Source: Marinobacter salexigens
GTDB lineage: Bacteria > Pseudomonadota > Gammaproteobacteria > Pseudomonadales > Oleiphilaceae
Assembly (NCBI RefSeq): GCF_002806945.1
Contig: NZ_NIHC01000004.1
Location: 186,001-250,000 of the forward strand
DNA: 64,000 nucleotides
Direction of reading: 5' to 3'
The translations under genes were made by a program, and so were the position numbers. The notes under the pieces are model-generated. The model saw nothing but the letters and a program-made list of their open reading frames with translations. It was not told the origin of the DNA and made no database searches. Below are positions 8,903 to 16,518 of the stretch, in pieces. The stretch's first letter is position 1, and every line of letters starts with the position of its first letter.

Positions 8903-9787
8903 TCAGGATTCAGTCTTCACATTACACTCATAAACCGGCAACAGCGGCGCAAACACCTTCTCCCACAGCGTCTCATACCGTTTTCTATGCCAGCCAATAT
9001 GGCCAATGCGCTTCTGGTTGATCTCTTCCGGCGTTACCCGAATGTGTTGTTGCGGCGCATTGGTAAAAAAATCGTGCAGCATTCTCACGTTAGTAGGCGA
9101 CATCATCTCGTCATCGGAAAACTCAATGGCGGTAATGGGTGTGCGCACACTGGCAAACCGCTCACGTAGCCAGTCTCCCTCATCACCTACGGCGTATTCT
9201 TCTTTCAGGCACCAGCGACGCCACTGCATGATGACCCCTTCGGGCATATCACACATAAGTTTCAGGCGGTTGCCGGGGAAATAGCCGGCAATGGGCACAA
9301 CCGCGGGCACAAGAACGTACCAGAGGAACCAGGCAATGCGCTTGGTGGGTGGTGAATTGTGCCACCAGGTACCTGTACCGCAGCCAACGGTAATCACCTG
9401 GTCAATATCTGGGTTATGCCCCATAAAGCCAATCATGTGGCCGCCCACGCTGTGGCCTATCCAGATGAGTTTCAAATCGTTATATTGTTGTTTAACGAAG
9501 CCCAGAATGGCTGGGCAGTCATATTTACCCCAGCTTAGTATGTCACTTTTACTGTCCTTTACACGGCCGTTCACAGAAAGCCCCATGCCCTCATAATCAA
9601 ACGTCAGGGCATGGAAGCCTTGGGTGTTCAGCCAACGGGCAAAGTCGTCGTACAGGTATTGGGCCACGCCAGTTGCTGGTGCAAGTATGCAAATGCCCCG
9701 CACCTCGGTGCTGTCGGTCTTGAATAGCCGGGCTGTGAGGTTGTGGCCGGCGTCGGTAGCAATACTGTGGGTTTGGGGCTGGTTCAT
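8903..9787 (-). CDS. Alpha/beta hydrolase
   Basis: This 294-aa protein has the alpha/beta-hydrolase fold. The nucleophile elbow is GHSVGGH, with Ser near residue 110, and the N-terminal ICILAPATGVAQYLYDDFAR resembles the oxyanion-hole region. DYEGMGLS is a typical following strand and helix. The C-terminal part has a plausible acid (EFSDDEMM) and a His (RIGHIGWHRK). There is no signal peptide, so it is cytoplasmic. The substrate is unknown. It lies 27 bp upstream of the 5'-nucleotidase gene on the same strand and may share its transcript. Confidence 0.88.
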   Translation of the reverse strand: MNQPQTHSIATDAGHNLTARLFKTDSTEVRGICILAPATGVAQYLYDDFARWLNTQGFHALTFDYEGMGLSVNGRVKDSKSDILSWGKYDCPAILGFVKQQYNDLKLIWIGHSVGGHMIGFMGHNPDIDQVITVGCGTGTWWHNSPPTKRIAWFLWYVLVPAVVPIAGYFPGNRLKLMCDMPEGVIMQWRRWCLKEEYAVGDEGDWLRERFASVRTPITAIEFSDDEMMSPTNVRMLHDFFTNAPQQHIRVTPEEINQKRIGHIGWHRKRYETLWEKVFAPLLPVYECNVKTES

Positions 9788-9975
9788 TTACTGCGTCTCT
9801 TGGACTCATTGTTAAGAAGTTGGTCGCAATAGTGCTGAAACAGGAGCTTGCTGGCAAATTCTCTTTTGTATTCATACCGGGTACGCGAGTGGTGGCAGCT
9901 ATGCTAAGGGAGGTAACGGCGCGCTTCCGGTGATAGGCTTTAGTGTTTGCAGGCTATTGGTTCGGGAGTTTTAAC

Positions 9976-10737
9976 ATGATTCGAAAACGCACAACGCCAT
10001 TGGAAGACTGCGGCCAAAGCCCGGGCAGTTGCTCTGCCGACCTGCGCGCAAGGATTTTAAGTAATGCGCCTTATTTTCGTGGCTTGCAGCCACAGGCCAT
10101 TGATGCGGTGAACGACCTGTTTCGCAGTACTGATTACCCGGCTGGGGTTTCACTTTATCATGAAGGCGACCCGGCGGAGATGCTTTATCTGGTTGCTCAC
10201 GGCAAGGTAAAGCTGGTTCAGCACAGCGCTTCGGGAAATGAGGTTTTACTGGACTTGCTGAGCCAGGGCGAGCCTTTTGGTGGGCTGGCCACACTGGGCC
10301 AGCGCCGCTATCCGCAAACAGCGGTGGCTCATACAGATTGTTGCGTGCTCACCATAACAACAGGGGACTTCCGGCATCTTATTCGCACTTATCCCGAGGT
10401 GGCACTCAGCGCCCTGGATGGTGTGGCACGAGATCTTGAAGCGGCTCACGATGTTATACGGTCACTCAGTACGCTACCGGTAGAGGCGCGTATTGCGCAA
10501 GTGCTGACCAATCTGGCCGGCCGGCTGGGTGAGGCCGATGAGCAGGGCGTTCTGATTCAGTCACCGCTCTCACAGCAGGATCTGGCGGCCATGGTTGCGA
10601 CAACCCCGGCAACAGTAAGCCGCACTATTTCCAGCCTGCGCCGCCGGGGATACCTTGACACCGGGCGCCAGTGGATACGTCTTCGCGACCCGGATGGTCT
10701 CGAAAAACTGATTGAAAACGCCGGTTTTACTGATTGA
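9976..10737 (+). CDS. Crp/Fnr-family transcriptional regulator with four cysteines
   Basis: This 253-aa regulator has a cyclic-nucleotide-binding-type sensor (about 25-145; YHEGDPAEMLYLVAHGKVKL) and a C-terminal Crp helix-turn-helix (LSQQDLAAMVATTPATVSRT). I chose the ATG at 9976 because CGGGAG precedes it; the frame is open back to a GTG at 9943. Cysteines sit at positions 12, 19, 122 and 123. Position 122 coincides with the fourth cluster ligand of E. coli FNR, but the N-terminal CX2CX5C pattern of FNR is absent. It lies just upstream of the HMA and P1B-ATPase genes and probably regulates them. Redox, NO or metal sensing is possible and cannot be decided here. Confidence 0.92.
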   Translation: MIRKRTTPLEDCGQSPGSCSADLRARILSNAPYFRGLQPQAIDAVNDLFRSTDYPAGVSLYHEGDPAEMLYLVAHGKVKLVQHSASGNEVLLDLLSQGEPFGGLATLGQRRYPQTAVAHTDCCVLTITTGDFRHLIRTYPEVALSALDGVARDLEAAHDVIRSLSTLPVEARIAQVLTNLAGRLGEADEQGVLIQSPLSQQDLAAMVATTPATVSRTISSLRRRGYLDTGRQWIRLRDPDGLEKLIENAGFTD

Positions 10738-10856
10738 GCCTGGAAGAATTCCCCATATTTAACAAATAGTTGGAGTTACTTGTTCCAGCACATATAAAGC
10801 CCCGCCAATATCATTCATCCTGTATGCATCAATCATGAAAAGGCAGGAGAATGATC

Positions 10857-11072
10857 ATGAAAATCATCTTACGTAGTGACGAGCTGAACTGTCCATCCTG
10901 TGTTCCCAAAATCGAGAAAGCCTTGGGGCAGGTTACAGGTGTCAACCATGCCAAGGTGCATTTCTCCACTGGACGTATCGAGGTGGAGTACGACGCAGAA
11001 CAGGTAAAGACCGACCAGTTGGTATCAGCGGTACAGAATGTTGGTTACGAGGCTCGCGTCAGCGCATTTTAA
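10857..11072 (+). CDS. Stand-alone HMA-domain metal-binding protein
   Basis: This 71-aa soluble protein is a single heavy-metal-associated domain with the metal-binding motif NCPSC (Cys12 and Cys15), lacking the usual Gly-Met before the first Cys. It probably hands metal to the ATPase encoded 58 bp downstream, which has no HMA domain of its own. I chose the second ATG (10857) because AGGAG lies 7 nt upstream, whereas the ATG at 10851 is only 1 nt from it. Copper chaperones of the CopZ type are the nearest analogy; the metal is not known. Confidence 0.88.
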   Translation: MKIILRSDELNCPSCVPKIEKALGQVTGVNHAKVHFSTGRIEVEYDAEQVKTDQLVSAVQNVGYEARVSAF

Positions 11073-11130
11073 CTTGCAGTCATGGGCAAACCCGGTGTTT
11101 GCCCATGACTCTGTGTTGAGGTAATGAATC

Positions 11131-13092
11131 ATGAAGTTTATTAACAAATTGCGCCGCTGGTGGCATTCACCGGCCAGCCGGCGCGGTACGGTGGTGCTGG
11201 TGTCTGGCGTAGCGGGCATTGGCGGTGTTGCCAGTAACTTTCTTGGTGGCCCGGCCGGCCTGACCAGTTTTCTTTGGTTGTTTGCTGCTGCGGTAGCAGG
11301 CACTGAGATCGCGTTGCGGGCGTTTGCTGCGTTGCGCGCCCGTATTATCAGTATTGAATTGCTGGTAACCATTGCCGCTGTCGGCGCCCTGTTCATTGGC
11401 GAATACTGGGAATCGGCCGCAGTCACCTTCCTGTTTGTGTTGGGGGGCTACCTGGAGGCGCGAACCCTCTCGCGTACACGCTCAGCGCTTAAAGATCTGC
11501 TGGCGCTGGCACCTACCGAGGTGACGGTTCTCCGTGAAGGTGCAGAGGTTACCTTGGCGCCCCACGAGGTTATAAAGGGCGATACGGTTCTCGTTCGCCC
11601 CGGTGGGCGGCTTGGAGTGGATGGTGTCATCCTCAGCGGGCAGGCAGCGATCGACGAAAGTGCCATTACCGGTGAACCAATACCCGCCGAGAAGCAAAAG
11701 GGCGACACTGTGTTTGCCGGTACGGTAAGCCACGACGGCTACCTTGAAGTACGCGCTGAAGGGGTGGGTGCAGATACAACTCTGGCCAGGATTATCCAGC
11801 GTGTGGAAGAGGCGCAGGAAGCCAAGGCGCCAACCCAGCGCATGATCGAACGTTTTGCCAGCTGGTATACGCCTGCAATTATTGTAATGGCCATTGGTGC
11901 CTATCTGGTAACACAGAATATTGCCCTGGCGCTGACGCTGCTGGTGATTGCTTGCCCGGGAGCCCTTGTTATATCCACACCCATCTCGGTGATTGCAGGC
12001 ATTGGCCGAGCGGCCCGAGGCGGCATTCTTATCAAGGGTGGTGAGTATCTGGAAACAGCCGGACGTATTCGCGCTGTGGCTTTCGATAAAACCGGTACGC
12101 TTACGGAAGGGCGCCCGGAAGTGCTCACGGTGACACCTTTGTCGGGCATTCCGGCTCTGCCGACCATGGTAGAGGAAGCCTCGCCTCGTACCCGCTTGTT
12201 GCATTGGGCGGCGCTGGCGGAGAGTGGGTCTGAGCATCCGCTGGGAAGAGCGGTTGAGCGTGCTTTGCCGGAGGACTATGTTGGCCCCCGTGTGGATGAG
12301 TTTGAAACCGCGCCGGGCGGCGGTATCAGTGCACAGTGGCAGGACCAGCGTGTAGAGATCGGCAGCCCGGTCTGGCTGGAAAACCGTGTGGATGAGTGGC
12401 CGGAAGTTGCGCGAGTCGCATTGGATGAAATTCGCGAACGGGGTGAAACAGTCGCTGCTGTATCCGTTAACGGAGTGCTTGTTGGCTTGCTCGGTTTTGC
12501 TGACCGGTTGCGCCCTGAGGCGGCTGCCGCCTTGCAAAGTCTACGTGACAGTGGCGTGAAACGCCTGGTGATGCTTACCGGTGACCACCTGGCCAGTGCA
12601 CAGCGTATCGCCCGTGAAGTAGGGATTGATGAAGTACAAGCCGGCTTGTTACCGGAGCAAAAGCTTGAGGCTATCCAGAAGATCCAGCAGGAAACCGGCC
12701 CGACAGCCATGGTCGGCGACGGTATCAACGATGCCCCGGCATTGGCCACCGCTGATATTGGTGTTGCCATGGGTGTTGCAGGAACCGACGTGGCCATCGA
12801 AAGTGCAGACATTGCGCTGATGGCAGATGATTTAGGCAAGATTGCAGAAGCAATAGGACTGGCGCGAGCCACCCTGAACAACATTCGCCAGAATGTCGTT
12901 ATTGCGCTGCTGACTGTATTTGGTTTGTTGGCAGGTGTGTTTGCCAACGAAGTTCACATGGCAGGAGGCATGTTCATCCATCAGATCTCGGTATTGGTGG
13001 TAGTCATCAATGGTATGCGTTTGATGCGGGCGCGCCCTGTAAAGAAGCGGCACCCTGCAACCGCTGCGCAACAGCGTGTTCAGGCAGCCTAA
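11131..13092 (+). CDS. P1B-type heavy-metal-translocating ATPase with CPG motif
   Basis: This 653-aa inner-membrane pump has the P-type ATPase signatures TGEP in the actuator (about residue 184), the phosphorylation motif DKTGT (Asp319), an HP-type element (SEHPLG) and the hinge VGDGINDAPAL. The transmembrane metal motif reads CPG (275-277) where most family members have CPC, CPH or SPC. The last membrane helix has His617 at the position I align with the essential Asp of Zn-ATPases (FIHQISVLVVVING). The N-terminus lacks an HMA domain; a separate HMA protein is encoded just upstream. Metal specificity cannot be assigned. A strong terminator follows. Confidence 0.93.
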   Translation: MKFINKLRRWWHSPASRRGTVVLVSGVAGIGGVASNFLGGPAGLTSFLWLFAAAVAGTEIALRAFAALRARIISIELLVTIAAVGALFIGEYWESAAVTFLFVLGGYLEARTLSRTRSALKDLLALAPTEVTVLREGAEVTLAPHEVIKGDTVLVRPGGRLGVDGVILSGQAAIDESAITGEPIPAEKQKGDTVFAGTVSHDGYLEVRAEGVGADTTLARIIQRVEEAQEAKAPTQRMIERFASWYTPAIIVMAIGAYLVTQNIALALTLLVIACPGALVISTPISVIAGIGRAARGGILIKGGEYLETAGRIRAVAFDKTGTLTEGRPEVLTVTPLSGIPALPTMVEEASPRTRLLHWAALAESGSEHPLGRAVERALPEDYVGPRVDEFETAPGGGISAQWQDQRVEIGSPVWLENRVDEWPEVARVALDEIRERGETVAAVSVNGVLVGLLGFADRLRPEAAAALQSLRDSGVKRLVMLTGDHLASAQRIAREVGIDEVQAGLLPEQKLEAIQKIQQETGPTAMVGDGINDAPALATADIGVAMGVAGTDVAIESADIALMADDLGKIAEAIGLARATLNNIRQNVVIALLTVFGLLAGVFANEVHMAGGMFIHQISVLVVVINGMRLMRARPVKKRHPATAAQQRVQAA

Positions 13093-13100
13093 CAAGAGCA

Positions 13101-13136
13101 ATGCCGGGGAAGATCTACCTTCTCCGGCATTTTTTC
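13101..13136 (+). terminator. Rho-independent terminator after the P1B ATPase
   Basis: A hairpin of roughly 12 pairs (ATGCCGG...CCGGCAT with GAAG/CTTC continuing inward) is followed by TTTTTT. It starts 9 bp after the ATPase stop and separates the pump from the hemerythrin-like gene. Confidence 0.88.
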
Positions 13137-13212
13137 GTTGCTAAAATGGTGTCTGTCGCATGCACTGGTAATCCAGCAGCGAACGATCCAATATGGTGTT
13201 AGAAAAGATAAC

Positions 13213-13241
13213 TATAATACGAGCTACCATCATAAGGAGGC
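13213..13241 (+). promoter_or_regulatory. -10 element and strong RBS of the hemerythrin-like gene
   Basis: A perfect TATAAT lies at 13213-13218, and ATAAGGAGG follows, 7 nt before the ATG at 13248. I see no good -35 hexamer at the right spacing, which suggests that the promoter needs an activator, possibly the Crp/Fnr protein of this cassette. Confidence 0.55.
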
Positions 13242-13247
13242 TTTTAT

Positions 13248-13799
13248 ATGGCGACCCTTAACCAAGTACGTCACGATCATGCCAATATGGCGCGGTTGCT
13301 TCATGTGCTTTTGCTCAGGCATGAATCCCTTACCCAGGGCGATCGCCCGGATTTCCATCTCATACGCGAGGTTGTGGATTACATTATCGATTATATGAAC
13401 GGCTTTGTTACGCCCCTTGAGCGCTTATACAGCGAGCATCAGGTGGCGAAGAAATTCAAGGAAGGGGAGGTGGGCCAAAAGCTGGCTGATGACTATCAGG
13501 CCCTGCGGGACCGGCTAAACCTGCTTTCCGAAAATATCGATATGATTCTGCTGGATGCGGTAGTGCCCATGGATCGCTTTGCTGATGATCTCAAAGCCTA
13601 TCTCGATGCCCACCTGGCCTACTTGAAAGCTGAGCGTGAATTGCTGTTCCCGTTCTTCCGTGAACAGCTGAGCGAGGAAGAGCAAAAGAGTCTGCTCAAA
13701 ATGCTGCCGGAAGGCGCTCAAGCCAATCTGGCCCACCTCAAAGAGGATTATCCCGAACTATATGAGGAATTTAAGTCAGCCCCCTCTCCATTTGCCTGA
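13248..13799 (+). CDS. Hemerythrin-like (HHE) domain protein
   Basis: This 183-aa all-helical cytoplasmic protein has the HHE/hemerythrin layout: N-terminal VRHDHANMARLLHVL, a middle helix beginning VVDYIIDYMNG, and HLAYLKAERELLFPFF near residue 125. Two usual ligand stretches are altered. The family HHPKE motif appears as FVTPLE, and the third helix keeps Glu but has Leu or Tyr where His is common. Iron binding may therefore be reduced or rearranged. It sits after the ATPase terminator with its own promoter and ribosome site. NO, oxygen or iron-related roles are known for the family; none can be shown here. Confidence 0.85.
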   Translation: MATLNQVRHDHANMARLLHVLLLRHESLTQGDRPDFHLIREVVDYIIDYMNGFVTPLERLYSEHQVAKKFKEGEVGQKLADDYQALRDRLNLLSENIDMILLDAVVPMDRFADDLKAYLDAHLAYLKAERELLFPFFREQLSEEEQKSLLKMLPEGAQANLAHLKEDYPELYEEFKSAPSPFA

Positions 13800-13800
13800 G

Positions 13801-13831
13801 CAGGTTAGTGTAGCGAGCCAGGGCTAACCTG
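13801..13831. other. Inverted repeat between convergent genes
   Basis: CAGGTTAG (13801-13808) pairs with CTAACCTG (13824-13831) between the hemerythrin-like gene and the convergent LysR gene. It is a possible bidirectional terminator without a clear T tract. Confidence 0.45.
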
Positions 13832-13863
13832 GCCGCTGATTCCCCTTTTCCCTGAATCTCTCC

Positions 13864-14757
13864 TTATTCAGCTGCGGATAAATGACTCCGAATCAGTTCA
13901 GCCAACTGTTTGACCGGCTCTGAAGGCCTGCCCGATGGCCGATGCAAGGCAATCTCAACGGATTGCAGCGTTGGCATGCCGCTGCGTTCGTCTAATACTC
14001 TCAGTTGTGGTGTAAGCATGTTTCGGGTGATAACGGCAACCGCCAACCCGGCAGCGACCACCGGCATAAGCCCGGTCATGGATTGGCTGGAGTAGGCCAT
14101 TCGCCAGTCCCGCCCGGCATTTGCCAGAGCTTGCTCCGCTACATCACGAAAAACATCGGCTCCCGGTGAATAGAATGCCAGAGGAATGGGATCGGCGAGA
14201 GACGGTTGGGCATGGGCACCTACGGCCCATAGCAAGGGCTCGCGAAGGATAACCTCGCCGCCCGGAGAGCGCGCCTGGCGCGTTACTATGGCCAGATCCA
14301 TATCTCCGGCCTGTACGTGTTTTACCAATTCGACGCTTGAACGGCAGGTAACCTGTAACTGCACGGCTGGAAACCGCCGGTTAAACTGAGACAGAACCGA
14401 GGTCAGCAGGAAGGCGTAGTCTTCCGGAATACCAAGGTTCAGCTCCCCCGAAACCTGGCGCTGCTGCACATCATCCAGGGCTTCGTTGTTGAGTTCCAGC
14501 ATCTTTCTGGCGTAACCCACCAGTTTCTGGCCCTCTGCGGTAAATCTTATGCGTCGCCCATCCCGTTCGTGCAGTGGCACGCCAATCGCTGCTTCCAGTC
14601 GGTTTAATTGCATGCTCACAGTGGATTGGGTGTAGGCCAGCCTGTCCGCTGCAGCCGTCACTGTGCCCGTGTCTGCAATGGTCACGAGCGTGAGAAGCAT
14701 GTTCAGGTCCAGTATCCGGTTTCTCAATGCATCAATTCCCGTGATGTGACCTATCAA
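13864..14757 (-). CDS. LysR-family transcriptional regulator
   Basis: This 297-aa regulator has an N-terminal winged helix (about 15-75; LVTIADTGTVTAAADRLAYTQSTVS region) and a periplasmic-binding-like effector domain (about 100-290). It is transcribed divergently from an EamA exporter with 84 bp between the start codons, the classic arrangement for a LysR protein controlling its neighbour. The effector is unknown. A slightly shorter start is possible, since the family often begins nearer the LDLNMLLTL segment. Confidence 0.92.
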   Translation of the reverse strand: MIGHITGIDALRNRILDLNMLLTLVTIADTGTVTAAADRLAYTQSTVSMQLNRLEAAIGVPLHERDGRRIRFTAEGQKLVGYARKMLELNNEALDDVQQRQVSGELNLGIPEDYAFLLTSVLSQFNRRFPAVQLQVTCRSSVELVKHVQAGDMDLAIVTRQARSPGGEVILREPLLWAVGAHAQPSLADPIPLAFYSPGADVFRDVAEQALANAGRDWRMAYSSQSMTGLMPVVAAGLAVAVITRNMLTPQLRVLDERSGMPTLQSVEIALHRPSGRPSEPVKQLAELIRSHLSAAE

Positions 14758-14841
14758 AACTAATTGATTTTGTGATGAGTGGATATTGTATAGCCTGTCA
14801 GTGTCGAATCCAATTCATCAACCTCAACAGGAGACACGACG

Positions 14842-15780
14842 GTGCAACTAATCCCAAACCCTTCCCGCCCGCTTTACGTCAGTATCATTGCCGCCCTTTT
14901 TGCCGTTGTGCTCTGGGCTGGCGCGCCCTTGCTGGTTGACCTGGCCAGCTCGGTTCCGCCTTTTCAGCTGACGGCTATTGCTCTGATCAGTGGCGCCGTA
15001 GTGGCATTGCCCACGAGCCTTCGAGGGCGCCACACTCGCAGTGTGCAGAAGGTTCAAGCTCCGCTTTCCCTGCGATGGAAAATTGCAATATATGGCTTGC
15101 TGCCGGCTTTGATACTCGGTGCTATTGCTGGGTATTTGACGGGAGTTGGCATGGCTCCGACTGCAGAAGCGGCATTGATCACTTACACCTGGCCAATCAT
15201 GTTCATTGTGATCAGTCAGTGGCTTTTTTATCGGCGCATACCTCTGCCAGTCATGCTTGGGGCGCTCATTGCCTTTTCGGGTGCCGCGCTGCTGCTTTCC
15301 CCGGGAGCCGGAACTGAAGGCTTTTCCCGGTACGTGCTCGGATACGGGTTGGCGCTGATGGCGGCTTGTTGCTGGGCGCTGTACTCGTGGGTTTGCCAGG
15401 CAGCGCCCGTTGCGGTTGCGCCAATTATGCCCAGGCTTTTCCTGTTGGCGGCTCTGGGCGCCGCCATTGCGGATGTTCTCACCGGTGCTGCTTTTGGACT
15501 GCCATCAAGCCTGGCTCTTGTTGCGGGCATTGGCCTCGGGGTAGGGCCTTATGGGCTTGCTATGGTGGCCTGGGATGTTGCGCTTCGTAGCGGGCCGGCA
15601 GCGCTGGTTGGCAGCCTTGCCTATGGTGTGCCTGTGTTGGCCGCGGCATTTTTGGTGATTGCCGGGGTTGCAGCGCCGGATTGGCGGTTACCGCTTGCTG
15701 CGCTGCTGGTGGTTGTCGGCTCGGTCGTGGCGACTATTAAGCGCAACGAGGCCTGCTCTGAGTTGCTGGCTGAAACCTGA
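14842..15780 (+). CDS. EamA/DMT-family transporter, possible amino acid exporter
   Basis: This 312-aa inner-membrane protein has about ten hydrophobic helices in two EamA repeats, the drug/metabolite transporter fold. It most resembles the YddG branch, which exports aromatic amino acids, but that assignment is tentative. The ATG analogue is a GTG at 14842, preceded by an AGGAG ribosome site. The divergent LysR gene probably controls it. The neighbouring Lrp-type regulator and indolepyruvate oxidoreductase make an amino acid substrate plausible. Confidence 0.88.
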   Translation: MQLIPNPSRPLYVSIIAALFAVVLWAGAPLLVDLASSVPPFQLTAIALISGAVVALPTSLRGRHTRSVQKVQAPLSLRWKIAIYGLLPALILGAIAGYLTGVGMAPTAEAALITYTWPIMFIVISQWLFYRRIPLPVMLGALIAFSGAALLLSPGAGTEGFSRYVLGYGLALMAACCWALYSWVCQAAPVAVAPIMPRLFLLAALGAAIADVLTGAAFGLPSSLALVAGIGLGVGPYGLAMVAWDVALRSGPAALVGSLAYGVPVLAAAFLVIAGVAAPDWRLPLAALLVVVGSVVATIKRNEACSELLAET

Positions 15781-15828
15781 TAGACACTGTGAATGGATGG
15801 CTCTGTACTGCAAGGGCTTCAGAACTGG

Positions 15829-15870
15829 CAAATAACTGAGCCTGATGACGAACACAGGCTCGGTTATTTG
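15829..15870. terminator. Long hairpin between convergent eamA-like and lrp-like genes
   Basis: A 16-bp stem with one T-G wobble (CAAATAAC...GTTATTTG outside, GAGCCTG...CAGGCTC inside) closes a 10-nt loop between the two convergent stop codons. It probably acts as a bidirectional transcription barrier; A/T-rich stem ends substitute for a U tract. Confidence 0.65.
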
Positions 15871-15871
15871 C

Positions 15872-16360
15872 TCATGAATGCTCGTCACCACTTCCCACCG
15901 GTATCGTCTGGGTGTTTTTGATTTCCCGCAGGGCAAAGTTGGAATTAACCTGCGCGATGCCTTGCAGGGTAAAGATCTTTTCGTTCAGGAAACGATCGTA
16001 GCTGACCATATCCGGGACGACGACCCGCAAAACGAAATCGGCACTTCCGGTAACCGCGAAACACTGAAGCACTTCCGGATAGCTGCTCACCTGCCGCTCA
16101 ATATCTGCAGTACTGTCAATGGTGTGCCTTTGGAGTGACAGGTTTACCAGCACGCACAGCCCTTGGCCAATGCGCTCCGGTGCCAGGTGCGCGCTGTAAC
16201 CTTTGATGACACCGTTTTCCTCAAGCGCTCTTACACGTCTCCAGCAGGCTGCAGGTGATAGCCCGACCTGTTCCGCGAGATGCTGGTTACTGATTCTGCC
16301 GTCCTGTTGCAGAATCGCCAGGATGCGTTGGTCAAGTTTATCCAGTTCCACCTGTTTCAT
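15872..16360 (-). CDS. Lrp/AsnC-family transcriptional regulator
   Basis: This 162-aa protein has the Lrp layout: a helix-turn-helix (LDQRILAILQQDGRISNQHL and SPAACWRRVRALEENG) and a C-terminal RAM ligand domain (about 70-155; VLQCFAVTGSADFVLRV). I chose the ATG at 16360, where alignment to the family begins; the frame is open 96 bp further. It is divergent from the indolepyruvate oxidoreductase gene, so it likely controls that gene in response to an amino acid. A repeated 11-bp motif lies in the shared intergenic region. Confidence 0.93.
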   Translation of the reverse strand: MKQVELDKLDQRILAILQQDGRISNQHLAEQVGLSPAACWRRVRALEENGVIKGYSAHLAPERIGQGLCVLVNLSLQRHTIDSTADIERQVSSYPEVLQCFAVTGSADFVLRVVVPDMVSYDRFLNEKIFTLQGIAQVNSNFALREIKNTQTIPVGSGDEHS

Positions 16361-16381
16361 TTGGTAACACCCGATTTTCTG

Positions 16382-16422
16382 CAAAGAATCTTTGGCTGTA
16401 TTGTGATTTATCAAAGAATCTT
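16382..16422. promoter_or_regulatory. Two 30-bp-spaced CAAAGAATCTT repeats, candidate Lrp/AsnC operators
   Basis: CAAAGAATCTT occurs at 16382-16392 and again at 16412-16422, exactly 30 bp or about three helical turns apart. Its core AAGA-A-TCTT is palindromic. The pair sits between the divergent lrp-like gene and the oxidoreductase gene. A TAGAAT at 16479-16484 could be the -10 of the latter. Confidence 0.5.
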
Positions 16423-16518
16423 GTGCAAACGATAAAAACCCTTTCGAAATACGCAAGCACCTTTTGCGAACTTCCCTCTAGAATTTTGGTCATAAAATCG
16501 ACAAGAAAGGAGGGCGCC

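Noticed and set aside
10738..10856. An FNR/DNR box upstream of the HMA gene
   Set aside because: I searched for TTGAT-N4-ATCAA; only a single right half-site (ATCAA) occurs, with no matching left half.
11482..12537. A 351-codon open frame antisense to the P1B ATPase
   Set aside because: It lies wholly opposite a well-conserved gene, lacks recognisable domains and has the Cys/Arg/His-rich look of a reverse-frame artefact.
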